This document shows positions 9,326 to 18,100 of a stretch of DNA of 64,000 nucleotides, in pieces; positions within the stretch are counted from its first letter, which is position 1; each line of letters starts with the position of its first letter. The position numbers were made by a program, and so were the translations under genes. The notes under the pieces were generated by a model, which was not told the origin of the DNA, made no database searches, and saw only the letters and a list, made by a program, of their open reading frames with translations. Origin of the DNA: Sphingobacterium allocomposti (GTDB lineage Bacteria; Bacteroidota; Bacteroidia; Sphingobacteriales; Sphingobacteriaceae); assembly GCF_008124885.1 (NCBI RefSeq), contig NZ_VNHX01000001.1, positions 248,001 through 312,000 of the forward strand. The letters are read 5' to 3'.

Positions 9326-9519
9326 CGATCCAAGGCCGTGTCTAACGCATCGGAGGCCTAACGACTCACTACTAATCCCCTGTCCGCAATGAAGACGACG
9401 GGCCATGCGCGGAAATCTCCCGTACACGCATGCACGTATTTAATTTTATTTTTCCGGTTTTAATTTCTATCTTTGCACGCAATTAATAAATTTTTTAACG
9501 CTTTAATATTATTCAAGAG
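9326..9519. other. Gap between utilisation locus 1 and rpsO
   Basis: No gene seen. The second half holds the rpsO promoter; the first 130 bases show no recognisable structure. Confidence 0.5.
9468..9475 (+). promoter_or_regulatory. rpsO promoter, -7 box TATCTTTG
   Basis: TATCTTTG matches the Bacteroidota -7 consensus TAnnTTTG exactly and lies 44 nt upstream of the rpsO ATG. The region about 20 nt upstream is T-rich but has no perfect TTTG. Confidence 0.75.
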
Positions 9520-9798
9520 ATGTATTTAAGTAAAGAGTACAAAGCTGATATCTTCACAGAATTTGCAGGTTCAGCAACAAACACAGGTTCTGCAGAAGGA
9601 CAAGTAGCTTTATTTACTAAAAGAATTGCTCACTTAACAGAGCATTTGAAAAAGAACAGAAAAGATTTTAACACACAACGTTCACTACAGATGTTAGTTG
9701 GTAAACGTCGTTCATTATTAGCGTATCTGTACAAAAAAGATATCAACCGTTACCGTGCGATCATCAAAGCATTAGGTTTACGTGATATCATCAAATAA
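9520..9798 (+). CDS. rpsO: 30S ribosomal protein S15
   Basis: A 92-residue protein, the usual S15 length. It has the conserved segments NTGSAEGQVALFTKRIAHLTEH and LVGKRRSLLAYL, then RYRAIIKALGLRD at the C terminus. S15 binds 16S rRNA helices 20-22 and nucleates the platform of the 30S subunit. It has its own promoter and a strong terminator, so it is probably monocistronic. Codon use is visibly biased, as expected of a highly expressed gene. The neighbouring pnp gene preserves the widespread rpsO-pnp pairing, although a terminator and a separate pnp promoter lie between them. Confidence 0.98.
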   Translation: MYLSKEYKADIFTEFAGSATNTGSAEGQVALFTKRIAHLTEHLKKNRKDFNTQRSLQMLVGKRRSLLAYLYKKDINRYRAIIKALGLRDIIK

Positions 9799-9817
9799 GC
9801 TTTTAGAAGAATAAATA

Positions 9818-9850
9818 AAAAGCCGTTTGCGAAAGTAAGCGGCTTTTTTT
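9818..9850 (+). terminator. rpsO rho-independent terminator
   Basis: Stem GCCGTTTGC (9822-9830) pairs with GTAAGCGGC (9835-9843), with two G-T pairs, closed by a GAAA tetraloop and followed by seven T. Confidence 0.9.
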
Positions 9851-10079
9851 ATGTCGCGTGTTGACCTGGCGAAGGAAGGGATAAGAAGTGTGGGTCCTGT
9901 GTCGGTCACGCTTTCATGGCGCAGCTCAAGAACATAGCACTACAGGCGATCTCTTGCCACGTTCGGTATGGATGCGGAGCGGTTATATACAGCTATAAAA
10001 AGCTCCTCCTCCGGAAAACCCGAGTGATCTTATCTTCGTAGTTTTTTTATAACCTGCAGCAGAAAGTATAAATTTTATT
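9851..10079. other. Gap between rpsO terminator and pnp promoter
   Basis: No open frame or clear structure found. It separates the rpsO terminator from the pnp promoter. Confidence 0.5.
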
Positions 10080-10087
10080 TACCTTTG
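10080..10087 (+). promoter_or_regulatory. pnp promoter, -7 box TACCTTTG
   Basis: An exact TAnnTTTG match 75 nt upstream of the pnp start. It implies an untranslated leader of roughly 70 nt, which could carry the pnp autocontrol known in other bacteria, but I see no strong stem-loop there. Confidence 0.75.
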
Positions 10088-10162
10088 TGTGAATTTTAAA
10101 GGTCTATAAAAAAGTGGTATACAACAATGAAAGATGAAATGTATGCCGAAATGTATTAACAA

Positions 10163-12322
10163 ATGAGTTACAACGAAAAGAAAGTGTCGATCGATTTGGG
10201 CAACGGATTAGCTCCGATCGAATTATCAACAGGAAAACTAGCCAAGCAGGCTGATGGCTCCGTCGTATTAAAGCAAGGCAGTACCATGTTGCTGGCTACT
10301 GTAGTGTCGTCTAAAGAGGCCAAAGCTGGTGTAGATTTTCTTCCTTTATCCGTAGATTATCAAGAAAAATATGCTGCTACAGGACGGATCCCCGGCGGGT
10401 TTCTTCGTCGTGAAGCCAAATTGTCGGACTATGAAGTTCTGATTTCACGTCTGGTAGACAGAGCGCTTCGTCCGTTATTCCCTGAAACATATCATGCAGA
10501 TACCCAAGTGATGATTTCCTTGATTTCTGCCGATAAAGATATTATGCCTGATGCATTGGCCGGTCTGGCAGCTTCTGCTGCTTTGGCGGTATCCGATATT
10601 CCTTTTAACGGTCCGATATCGGAAGTGCGTGTAGCGAAGATCGACGGGCAGCTTGTTATCAACCCTCGCCTGTCGGAGCTTGAAAGAGCTACACTGGAAT
10701 ATATTGTTGCAGGATCAGCCCAGGACATCGTTATGGTTGAAGGGGAGTCCAAAGAGATCTCTGAAGCCGAGATGGTAGAAGCGATCGCTTTTGCCCATGA
10801 AGCTATTAAAAAGCAAGTAGCGGCGCAGGTAGAGCTCGCCAATTTAGTTGGTTCGCTTGTGAAGCGCGAGTTCAACCACGAGCCCTCAAACCCGGCGTTA
10901 CGCGAAGCGATATTTGCAGCGACCTACGAAAAGGTTTATGCAGTGGCTAAATCGGGCTCGACTAAACATGAGCGTTCCGACAAATTTGCGGCTATCGGCG
11001 AGGAGTTTTTTGCTACATTGGGAGAGGAGATCGATGAAGAGACTGCGTTCCTGGCAAAAAAATATTACCACGATGTGCAGTACGAAGCCGTACGTAATCT
11101 CATTTTAAATGAGGGCATCCGCCTTGACGGACGTGACGTACGTACCGTACGCCCTATCTGGTCTGAAGTAGACTACCTGCCGGCAGCACATGGATCGGCG
11201 GTCTTTACGCGTGGAGAGACTCAATCCCTGACATCGGTAACATTAGGGGCAAAAGATGATGAACAGATGATCGATGGCGCCTTTATCCATGGATATAACA
11301 AGTTCATCCTTCATTATAACTTCCCTGGATTTTCAACAGGGGAGGTAAGACCAAACCGTGGTCCGGGCCGGCGTGAAGTTGGTCATGGTAACCTGGCTAT
11401 GCGCTCGTTGAAACAGGTGCTTCCTGCGGATACCGAGAACCCTTACACTATACGCGTGGTGTCCGACATCCTGGAATCTAACGGTTCTTCGTCGATGGCA
11501 ACCGTATGTGCAGGTACACTGGCGCTATTAGATGCCGGGGTTAAGCTTAAAGCACCTGTATCGGGTATCGCGATGGGATTGATTACTGATGAGAAAACAG
11601 GCAAATACGCGATCCTCTCGGATATTCTGGGCGACGAAGATCACCTGGGCGATATGGACTTCAAAGTGACAGGAACCGAGAATGGTATTGTCGCGTGTCA
11701 GATGGACTTAAAAATCAATGGTCTGAAATGGGAAGTGTTGACACAGGCATTGGATCAGGCGAAAGAAGCACGTTTACATATCTTGAATGAGATGAAGAAA
11801 ACGATAGCTGCACCTCGCGAAGATTACAAGCCACATGCTCCACGCATTATCTCCATGACGATCGACAAAGAGTTTATCGGTGCTATCATCGGACCTGGTG
11901 GAAAAATCATACAGGAAATGCAGCGTGAAACCGGATCAACGATTTCTATCGAGGAAGTAGATGGAAAGGGTATTGTTCAGGTGTTTGCCGACAATAAGGC
12001 TTCTATCGATGCGGCTGTTGCCCGTATCCGTGCTATCGTAGCTAAACCGGAGGTTGGAGAAGTTTACGAAGGTAAGGTGAAATCGATTATGCCATTTGGT
12101 GCGTTTGTCGAGATCCTTCCGGGTAAAGACGGGTTGCTCCACATTTCCGAGATCGATTGGAAACGTCTAGAGAGCATGGACGGTGTGTTCAACGAAGGAG
12201 ACCTTGTAACAGTAAAATTGCTGGATATAGATAAGCAAGGTAAGATGAAGCTTTCGCGTAAGGCTTTGTTGCCGCGCCCTCCGAAGGAAGAAAAAACAAA
12301 GCAGGACGCACCGCAGGCGTAG
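10163..12322 (+). CDS. pnp: Polynucleotide phosphorylase (PNPase)
   Basis: A 719-residue protein, full family length. Two RNase PH-like domains are visible: the first with [13 protein letters not shown], the second with [23 protein letters not shown] and the catalytic-region segment [17 protein letters not shown]. They are joined by an all-helical linker. A KH domain follows ([18 protein letters not shown], about residues 570-590), then an S1 domain ([20 protein letters not shown], about 632-700). The enzyme degrades RNA 3' to 5' with phosphate and acts in mRNA turnover. It has its own promoter and a strong terminator. Confidence 0.98.
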   Translation: MSYNEKKVSIDLGNGLAPIELSTGKLAKQADGSVVLKQGSTMLLATVVSSKEAKAGVDFLPLSVDYQEKYAATGRIPGGFLRREAKLSDYEVLISRLVDRALRPLFPETYHADTQVMISLISADKDIMPDALAGLAASAALAVSDIPFNGPISEVRVAKIDGQLVINPRLSELERATLEYIVAGSAQDIVMVEGESKEISEAEMVEAIAFAHEAIKKQVAAQVELANLVGSLVKREFNHEPSNPALREAIFAATYEKVYAVAKSGSTKHERSDKFAAIGEEFFATLGEEIDEETAFLAKKYYHDVQYEAVRNLILNEGIRLDGRDVRTVRPIWSEVDYLPAAHGSAVFTRGETQSLTSVTLGAKDDEQMIDGAFIHGYNKFILHYNFPGFSTGEVRPNRGPGRREVGHGNLAMRSLKQVLPADTENPYTIRVVSDILESNGSSSMATVCAGTLALLDAGVKLKAPVSGIAMGLITDEKTGKYAILSDILGDEDHLGDMDFKVTGTENGIVACQMDLKINGLKWEVLTQALDQAKEARLHILNEMKKTIAAPREDYKPHAPRIISMTIDKEFIGAIIGPGGKIIQEMQRETGSTISIEEVDGKGIVQVFADNKASIDAAVARIRAIVAKPEVGEVYEGKVKSIMPFGAFVEILPGKDGLLHISEIDWKRLESMDGVFNEGDLVTVKLLDIDKQGKMKLSRKALLPRPPKEEKTKQDAPQA

Positions 12323-12373
12323 CTGAATAGAGGCAAAAGATAGCCGTAAGTAATGTCAAAATAGATTATATAG

Positions 12374-12402
12374 AAAGCCTGTTGAAAAGCAGGCTTTTTT
12401 TT
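12374..12402 (+). terminator. pnp rho-independent terminator
   Basis: Arms AAGCCTG (12375-12381) and CAGGCTT (12390-12396), 8-nt loop, followed by a T-run to 12402. Confidence 0.9.
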
Positions 12403-12435
12403 ATGAAATATATTTCTTCATCGAACCATAGAGAT

Positions 12436-13380
12436 ATGAAAAGATTTTTGTTACCAGCGTTCTTTTTATTGTTGCTCATGCGTACGTCGTGTTTGGTTAG
12501 GGGGCAGGACTTTGAATCCGCTTATATCGATTTGTTGAAAAACGAACTGCGGGCACTGCCCTACAGAGACCTGGATGTGTCCTACTCACTATCGTACGAT
12601 TCCTTACAAATGGGATATGTCTTCCACGCCCCGCAACTCTTTCTCGATTCTGTATTGCGCGCTAGCATCGACAGTAAGGTAAATGTATTGCCTAGAACAA
12701 CAGCGGCTTCATACAAAGGAACGATCCGTTTTGACAACTATACCAACGCCATCTTTATCCGCTCGGCGCTCGTTGGTGCTGCTTTGGTTTTTAATACCAT
12801 GCATGTGATGACAGAACCGCGAGGTGGAATGGCCCGTTTCATGAAACGGTGGGCGGTTTTTTTAGACTCTTTGAAAAGGATCGATAAGTTTGAGGATAAA
12901 AATGTAGGTCTTGATAGCTACGTGTATATGGTTGTCGAAGTAGACGGCTCTCTAGTTTGCGGAGATACTTCGGAGGCCGGGCAGTTGCTCCAACAATTTA
13001 TCCGGAGTGAAAAGCCTTGGACGCCGGGTATCATGAGTGGACGACCTTTGGTACAGTCTGTTGCGTTGCAGATACCGTATCACGGAATGGACTATGATAA
13101 ATTAAGGTATAAGCGACATGGAGGAGTCCGTCCACGTGTACGTATAAATAACGAAGAGAGAATAGTATGTTTTAGTTATGCGTTGCCTAGAGAGAAGGAT
13201 GTCCGTGCAATATTGTCTATGGCGTGTGAAAACGATGGATATGTCGCGCCTGTTTTTCATAAAGGTCCTGTAAATGAATTGCAGCAACTCGCCACCTTTT
13301 TAAGAGGGGAGCAGATCAATATTTCTTACTATAACCCGCATATGGCCAATCGTGTGTATTTTTATATCATCGATAATTAA
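12436..13380 (+). CDS. Exported protein of unknown function with TonB-C-like segment
   Basis: I choose ATG 12436 (314 residues) because MKRFLLPAFFLLLLMRTSCL begins a signal peptide; longer in-frame starts (TTG 12382, ATG 12403) fall in or just behind the pnp terminator. The mature part has no enzyme motif I recognise. Around residues 170-215 the pattern VVEVDGSLVCGD...KPWTPGIMSGRPLVQSVALQIPY resembles the C-terminal domain of TonB and related energy-transducer proteins (kWtPgk.nGkpV....ipi). It lacks the proline-rich spacer and membrane anchor of a real TonB, so a periplasmic role is more likely. It ends at a strong bidirectional terminator. Confidence 0.65.
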   Translation: MKRFLLPAFFLLLLMRTSCLVRGQDFESAYIDLLKNELRALPYRDLDVSYSLSYDSLQMGYVFHAPQLFLDSVLRASIDSKVNVLPRTTAASYKGTIRFDNYTNAIFIRSALVGAALVFNTMHVMTEPRGGMARFMKRWAVFLDSLKRIDKFEDKNVGLDSYVYMVVEVDGSLVCGDTSEAGQLLQQFIRSEKPWTPGIMSGRPLVQSVALQIPYHGMDYDKLRYKRHGGVRPRVRINNEERIVCFSYALPREKDVRAILSMACENDGYVAPVFHKGPVNELQQLATFLRGEQINISYYNPHMANRVYFYIIDN

Positions 13381-13389
13381 AATCACCAA

Positions 13390-13430
13390 AAGAAGCGGCG
13401 GGCTGTCAATTTGACAGCCCGCCGCTTCTT
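13390..13430. terminator. Bidirectional terminator, 20-bp perfect stem
   Basis: Arms 13390-13409 and 13411-13430 are perfectly complementary (GAAGCGGCGGGCTGTC core), with A-runs on the left and T-rich sequence on the right. It lies between two convergent genes, ending the exported-protein gene on the plus strand and the DUF493 gene on the minus strand. Confidence 0.9.
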
Positions 13431-13438
13431 ATACATTT

Positions 13439-13768
13439 TTAGAGCATAATGACCGATTCTATTTTTGAAACTTTCTTATAGTAATCAATTACCTCTTCAG
13501 CATTGTTTACAAAAGTTTCAACGGTAATAGACCGGTACTTACCTCCGGAAGATTCCTTTTCCGAAAATTTGCTGCTGGGATGCTGAAACACCCCTTTTAC
13601 CGATGCTAGCTTCTCATCGGCTGCTTTGACAATGAATTTAAAAGTGTACATCGCGGGAAACTGCTCGACCGAATTTAACTTAACGCGGAAATTATCGTAG
13701 AAGTCCGCTTGGCTGTTACCCTCGTTGTCGGGCAGATCCTGGATGTTGATGTTGCTGAAGTCCGTCAT
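13439..13768 (-). CDS. DUF493 (YbeD-like) family protein
   Basis: A 109-residue protein. The C-terminal 85 residues fit the DUF493/YbeD fold: EQFPAMYTFKFIVKA at the first strand, GGKYRSITVETFVNNAEEV in the middle and YYKKVSKIESVIML at the end. YbeD-like proteins have an ACT-like ferredoxin fold and a poorly known, possibly regulatory role. The N-terminal 25 residues (SNINIQDLPDNEGNSQADFY) are an acidic Bacteroidota-type extension. The gene lies 73 nt downstream of the GH92 gene on the same strand and may be co-transcribed, though no functional link is evident. Confidence 0.8.
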   Translation of the reverse strand: MTDFSNINIQDLPDNEGNSQADFYDNFRVKLNSVEQFPAMYTFKFIVKAADEKLASVKGVFQHPSSKFSEKESSGGKYRSITVETFVNNAEEVIDYYKKVSKIESVIML

Positions 13769-13841
13769 TTAAATTATCTCCTGGCTTATTATCCGGCAAT
13801 AACTATACCTAAAAAGATCGCTGTCGTTTTGTCTACACGAC

Positions 13842-16115
13842 TTAATTGTCCATTGATGTCGGCCAGCTTGCGGACGACTTTCCGTATCGCCTATTCGGTT
13901 TGTCGGACATCTCGAAAATCAGTTCTCCTCCTTCAAGCATATCCTGGTGGGTAATGAAGCTTTTGTGGTATGGCTGGCCGTTTAACGTAGCCGACTTAAT
14001 ATAGATATTTGTTTTCGAGTTGTTTTTTGCCGTGATAACAAATGTTTTTCCATTTGGCATTGTGATCGTCGATCGGTCCAGTGCCGGGCTTCCGAACACG
14101 TATTCACCGCCGACGGGCGAGGCGGGATAGAGGCCCATCATGGACCACACTGCCCAGGCGCTCATCTGCCCTGCGTCTTCGTTGCCGGCGTAGCCGTCGG
14201 GCCGGTCATGGTACATGGAATCGATTATCTGGCGGACTTTCTCCTGCGTTTTCCACGGCTTTCCGATATAGTTATACATATAGGCTATATGGTGGCTGGG
14301 CTCGTTGCCATGTGCATACTGGCCGATGAAGCCGCTGGCGTCGGGCGATTGGTTTTCGCCGGTCATGTACGATGGAGCGGTAAAGAGTTTGTCGAGCATC
14401 TTATCAAGGCCGTTCTTCTTTGGGAAAAGTTTTGCTAAGCCCCGCACATCGTGTGGGACAAAGAACGAATGTTGCCAGGCATTGCCTTCAATATACTGGC
14501 TTTTGTCGAAATCGTGTTCCGAGTAGAAAGGGTCAAAAGGCTCTACAAATTTCCCGTTCTTGTATTTGGCACGCATGAAGCCCGTTTTCGGATCAAAGTG
14601 GTTAACATAGTTTTTAGCGCGCTTTGAGAAGAGCTCGTAATCGTCCATTTTTCCCAGTTTTTTCGCTACCAGTGATATACAATAGTCGTCGAACGCATAT
14701 TCAAGCGTTTTGGTTACGCTTCCTCCGTTTACATCCTGAGGTACATAACCATATTCTATGTAGGCCGGTACTTCGCGGATTTCCTGAAAGGCGCTTTTGC
14801 GCATGGCCTGATAAGCTCTCTCGGGATCTACTCCCGGCCAGTCTTTCAATATGGCGTCGGCCAATACGGGAATGGCGTGGTATCCGGTCATGGTGTTGGT
14901 CTCGAACGTGCTCAGGTCCCATACGGGCAGAAGTCCGTTCTCGTCGTGAAAAGCAAGTAAGCTGTTAAGCATGTCGGTATAACGGTCGGGCTGCGTTATT
15001 GTAAATAGAGGTTTTAACGCACGAAATGTATCCCATAGCGAAAAGAACGTATACCGCTGGCCTCCGTTTGCCATCTGATGCTGTTCGCCCTTGTAATTTT
15101 TGTAGACACCGTCGGCATCGGAATATAGGGTAGGCGCAACCGCTGTATGGTAAAGTGCCGAGTAAAAAATCCTCTTTACGGTCTCGTCTTTTGTCTCAAC
15201 CCGGATTTTGCCGAGCTCTTTTTCCCACTTCTGTGTAGCCTGAGCCTGCACGCGTTGGAAGTTCCAGTCGGGAATCTCGTTGAGAGCGGCCAATGCTTTT
15301 TGTTGATCCGTTGTAGACAGCGCAACCTTGACCAGAACCGTGCCGGAGTTCTCAAAAATAAGCTGTGCATTTACCCCCTGCCGGCCGCGCTCTTGCGTAT
15401 TGTCGATGCGGATGGATGGCTGGTTGTTCCCTGTGTGCACCGTAGGATCAGATCCGTTGAATAAGTAGCTTGCAAACGGGCGGGAAGTGCGTAGGGCGAA
15501 GTAGATATGCTGCTTGTTTGCCCATCCCTGCGAATACCGTTTGCCCACGACGGTACTATCGTTGATGATGGTAATCTCGGTGTCTACGGCCCGGTCCCAG
15601 TTGTACGTATGATCAAGATCCAATCGTACGGTAGGGCGCGTCGTGCCGGCTGGGAAAGTGTATTGATGAAATCCAACGCGTTCGGTCGCTGTCAGTGCCG
15701 CTTCAATACCATTGTTTAGTTTTACCTGATAAAAGCCGGGGCTGGCTACTTCGTTCTTCCGGTCAAATTGTACGCGTGTATCGATTTTATTGGTGTTTAC
15801 GGGCTGCAGCAAAGGCATTACCGCGATGTCGAGCCAGTCGCCGATGCCTGTTCCGCTCAGGTGCATATGGCTGAATCCAGCGATGGAATCTGATGAAATA
15901 TGGTAGCCGCTGACCCAGTCCCATCCACCTTTTCCGTTGTCGGGGCTTAGCTGTACAAGAGAGAAAGGTACGGTAGCTCCCGGGTAGGTGTGACCGTGTC
16001 CGCCTGTACCAATGAGCAGGTTGACATGTTTGGTCAATTCTTGCGCCTGTGCGTGTACGCCCGTTGCTATTGTAGAAACGAGAAGTCCGATGTTAATAAA
16101 ATGTTTTCTAATCAT
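13842..16115 (-). CDS. GH92 alpha-1,2-mannosidase, exported
   Basis: A 757-residue protein, the normal GH92 length. Signal peptide MIRKHFINIGLLVSTIATGV is cut near HAQAQ. GH92 signatures are VNLLIGTGGHGHTYPGA, SGYHISSDSIAGFSHMHLSG, FFSLWDTFRALKPLFT, YVPQDVNGGSVTKTLEYAFD and HGNEPSHHIAYMYN; the last carries residues used in calcium and mannose binding in characterised members. GH92 enzymes are calcium-dependent inverting exo-alpha-mannosidases that trim N-glycans or fungal mannan. It is transcribed away from an adjacent lacI-type gene, which probably controls it. No SusCD pair is adjacent, so products may enter through the other loci. Confidence 0.95.
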   Translation of the reverse strand: MIRKHFINIGLLVSTIATGVHAQAQELTKHVNLLIGTGGHGHTYPGATVPFSLVQLSPDNGKGGWDWVSGYHISSDSIAGFSHMHLSGTGIGDWLDIAVMPLLQPVNTNKIDTRVQFDRKNEVASPGFYQVKLNNGIEAALTATERVGFHQYTFPAGTTRPTVRLDLDHTYNWDRAVDTEITIINDSTVVGKRYSQGWANKQHIYFALRTSRPFASYLFNGSDPTVHTGNNQPSIRIDNTQERGRQGVNAQLIFENSGTVLVKVALSTTDQQKALAALNEIPDWNFQRVQAQATQKWEKELGKIRVETKDETVKRIFYSALYHTAVAPTLYSDADGVYKNYKGEQHQMANGGQRYTFFSLWDTFRALKPLFTITQPDRYTDMLNSLLAFHDENGLLPVWDLSTFETNTMTGYHAIPVLADAILKDWPGVDPERAYQAMRKSAFQEIREVPAYIEYGYVPQDVNGGSVTKTLEYAFDDYCISLVAKKLGKMDDYELFSKRAKNYVNHFDPKTGFMRAKYKNGKFVEPFDPFYSEHDFDKSQYIEGNAWQHSFFVPHDVRGLAKLFPKKNGLDKMLDKLFTAPSYMTGENQSPDASGFIGQYAHGNEPSHHIAYMYNYIGKPWKTQEKVRQIIDSMYHDRPDGYAGNEDAGQMSAWAVWSMMGLYPASPVGGEYVFGSPALDRSTITMPNGKTFVITAKNNSKTNIYIKSATLNGQPYHKSFITHQDMLEGGELIFEMSDKPNRRYGKSSASWPTSMDN

Positions 16116-16259
16116 GTTTGTGTTTTGACGATAAAAAATTACGTATGGAAAGCATTTTTTTATTCAGCCTGTCCATCCGATAAAGCGTTTTCTACTCGCT
16201 ATTTTGAGGCAATAATATTACAAAAAAAAAGATATTCCAACTAATAAATCCTTTTAGCT

Positions 16260-16267
16260 AACCGGTT
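16260..16267. promoter_or_regulatory. Candidate LacI-family operator AACCGGTT
   Basis: An 8-bp palindrome with the central CG pair usual for LacI-family operators, inside a weaker longer dyad (GCTAACCGG...TTTTAGC). It lies in the 220-bp divergent region between the GH92 gene and the lacI-type gene. Assignment is by position and form only. Confidence 0.45.
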
Positions 16268-16335
16268 TTTTAGCGGGATTGTGGTTTTTGCTAAAAAAAT
16301 TTAGTAGATTGTCTCCTTAATTCTATAAACCGTAT

Positions 16336-17358
16336 ATGAAAAAAAGAGTTCTGATCAGCGACATTGCGAAAGCGCTGGGCGTGTCCGTGACCACGGTATC
16401 CTTTATTTTGAATGATAAGGCGAAGGAGAAGCGGATTAGCGACGCATTAACAAAACGTGTGCTGGATTACGTTAAAAAAGTTGGATATAAACCGAACCAA
16501 CTTGCTAAAAGCCTGCGTACAGGGCAGACAAAGATTTTAGGACTGCTGGTAGAAGATATCGCCAATCCGTTTTTTTCGAATGTAGCCAAGCATATTGAGC
16601 GCCGGGCGTACGAAGCCGGGTACCACATCATATATTGCAGTATGGACAACGATGAACACAAGGCAAAAGAGCTTATCCAGCTGTTTATGGATAGACAGGT
16701 CGACGGTTTTATCATTACGCCATCGGAGGGGTTGGAAGACACCATATCCAACATCAAACAAAATAATATCCCGCTTGTTCTGTTCGATCGTTTTATTCCT
16801 GCGGTGCAGACGAATTATGTAGTGTCGGATAACCGGCGTGGAGCTTATGAAGCAACGAAGCACCTTCTGGAGGGGAATAATAAGCGGGTAGGACTCATCT
16901 CTTTATACTCCAATCAGACACAGATGCGCGACCGGTTAGACGGGTATATGGAAGCTATGGACGAGTTTCGCATGCAGTCTTTTATTAAGAAGCTGCACCT
17001 CGATAATCCCGAGGACGAGGCGAAGGAACAAATTTTTGAGTTTGTTGTTGATAACAAACTCGATGCGGTGCTGTTTGCAACAAACTATCTCGCCGTAAGT
17101 GGGCTCAAAGCCCTTAAGGAAAGAAAAGAGAAGCTGCCCAGAATGGTCGCGTTTGACGAACATACGCTGTTTAAGCTGCATGACCCTTCCATTTCGGTGG
17201 TGTCCCAGGACATCGAGCGGCTCACAGGAGAGCTGATACAGACGCTGATCGCCGATATCGACGGGAAGCTGAAGGAAAGCCGTCAGCTGAGCATTCCCTG
17301 CCATCTCATTGTCCGCGAATCATCTACTTCTCTGCAGGAACAAATTTCATTGAAATAG
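16336..17358 (+). CDS. LacI-family transcriptional regulator
   Basis: A 340-residue protein of normal family length. The N-terminal helix-turn-helix [20 protein letters not shown] is followed by the hinge helix [14 protein letters not shown] and a periplasmic-binding-like effector domain ([51 protein letters not shown]). These proteins repress sugar genes until an effector sugar binds. The gene is divergent from the GH92 mannosidase gene, its likely target, and probably also controls itself. Its last 35 bases overlap the 3' end of the convergent msrB gene. Confidence 0.93.
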   Translation: MKKRVLISDIAKALGVSVTTVSFILNDKAKEKRISDALTKRVLDYVKKVGYKPNQLAKSLRTGQTKILGLLVEDIANPFFSNVAKHIERRAYEAGYHIIYCSMDNDEHKAKELIQLFMDRQVDGFIITPSEGLEDTISNIKQNNIPLVLFDRFIPAVQTNYVVSDNRRGAYEATKHLLEGNNKRVGLISLYSNQTQMRDRLDGYMEAMDEFRMQSFIKKLHLDNPEDEAKEQIFEFVVDNKLDAVLFATNYLAVSGLKALKERKEKLPRMVAFDEHTLFKLHDPSISVVSQDIERLTGELIQTLIADIDGKLKESRQLSIPCHLIVRESSTSLQEQISLK

Positions 17359-17701
17359 AGTTGACACAATGGCGTATGTTTTTGGGGGTGAATCCTTCGC
17401 CTTCAAAAACATGGCCCAGATGCCCACCACAGTTGGCACATAGAATTTCCACACGTCGCCCGTCCGCATCCCGTTCCCGCTTCACGGCTCCGGGAATTTC
17501 ATCGTCGAAGCTGGGCCATCCACAATGCGATTCAAATTTATCTTTGGATAAATACAGCGGAGCGTCGCACTGCTTGCAGACATAGACGCCTTCCGCCTTG
17601 TTGTTCAGCAATTCGCCCGTAAAGGGACGTTCTGTTCCCTTGTGAAGAATTACATACTCTTCCTGCGGTGTCAGGTTATTGTATTTAGTCGTGTCGCTCA
17701 T
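17324..17701 (-). CDS. msrB: Peptide-methionine (R)-S-oxide reductase
   Basis: With the start at 17701 the protein has 125 residues. That ATG is preceded by GAGGAG at good spacing. A longer frame to 17806 would add 35 residues containing a poor hydrophobic stretch ([10 protein letters not shown]); it cannot be excluded as a lipoprotein form. MsrB features are two zinc CxxC pairs (CKQC and CANC), the [15 protein letters not shown] segment and the catalytic cysteine in RHCVNS. The enzyme repairs oxidised methionine (R form) using thioredoxin. The 3' end overlaps the convergent lacI-type gene by 35 bases. Confidence 0.9.
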   Translation of the reverse strand: MSDTTKYNNLTPQEEYVILHKGTERPFTGELLNNKAEGVYVCKQCDAPLYLSKDKFESHCGWPSFDDEIPGAVKRERDADGRRVEILCANCGGHLGHVFEGEGFTPKNIRHCVNSISMKFVPAEK

Positions 17702-17913
17702 AGATAATATCTCCTCTTTATTTGACGAAAAATGGGTTGTCCGCATGCCATCGCACGATATCCAGGCTGTGACGACCAACATGGTGTTGAAAATTCCCCA
17801 TTGCATGATGCTAAGTTCGGAAAAATCGCCTATATGTTTGTTGGATAGGTGTCAATAATTTATGCGCTCCAGCCGCCCGTTTTTTCTGTCATGTGTTTGT
17901 CATCCGATGTCCA

Positions 17914-17937
17914 AAAACGCCCTTTACGGGGCGTTTT
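17914..17937 (+). terminator. Orphan terminator-like hairpin
   Basis: Arms AAAACGCCC (17914-17922) and GGGCGTTTT (17929-17937). It sits between two genes that diverge from this gap (msrB leftward, actA rightward), so it ends no visible gene. It might terminate an unannotated short transcript or insulate the respiratory promoter. Confidence 0.5.
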
Positions 17938-17964
17938 ATAGGGTTATTTAGAATGGTTTTAAAT

Positions 17965-17990
17965 TGACAATTTGAGTCATTAAATTGTCA
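17965..17990. promoter_or_regulatory. Interrupted palindrome upstream of the respiratory operon
   Basis: TGACAATTT (17965-17973) and AAATTGTCA (17982-17990) are perfect inverted 9-mers with an 8-nt spacer. They end 20 nt upstream of the -7 box of the ACIII operon, so a bound dimer would cover the -33 region. It does not match the FNR (TTGAT-N4-ATCAA) or CRP (TGTGA) half-sites exactly. Confidence 0.5.
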
Positions 17991-18009
17991 GTGATTGCTT
18001 AAATAGTTA

Positions 18010-18017
18010 TACTTTTG
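18010..18017 (+). promoter_or_regulatory. Promoter of the ACIII/oxidase operon, -7 box TACTTTTG
   Basis: TACTTTTG fits TAnnTTTG and has a TTG about 22 nt upstream (17985-17987) inside the interrupted palindrome. It lies about 90 nt upstream of actA. Confidence 0.65.
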
Positions 18018-18100
18018 TGCATTGTTTGGAGGGTTTAAACCATTTAGACGACGTATTTTAAAAGTTTTATATCATAAATAAATAGTATAAAGTGCTAAAT

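Noticed and set aside
9326..9467. Possible tRNA or other RNA gene before rpsO
   Set aside because: No cloverleaf or conserved RNA motif could be formed. The same holds for the gaps at 1-762 and 9851-10079.
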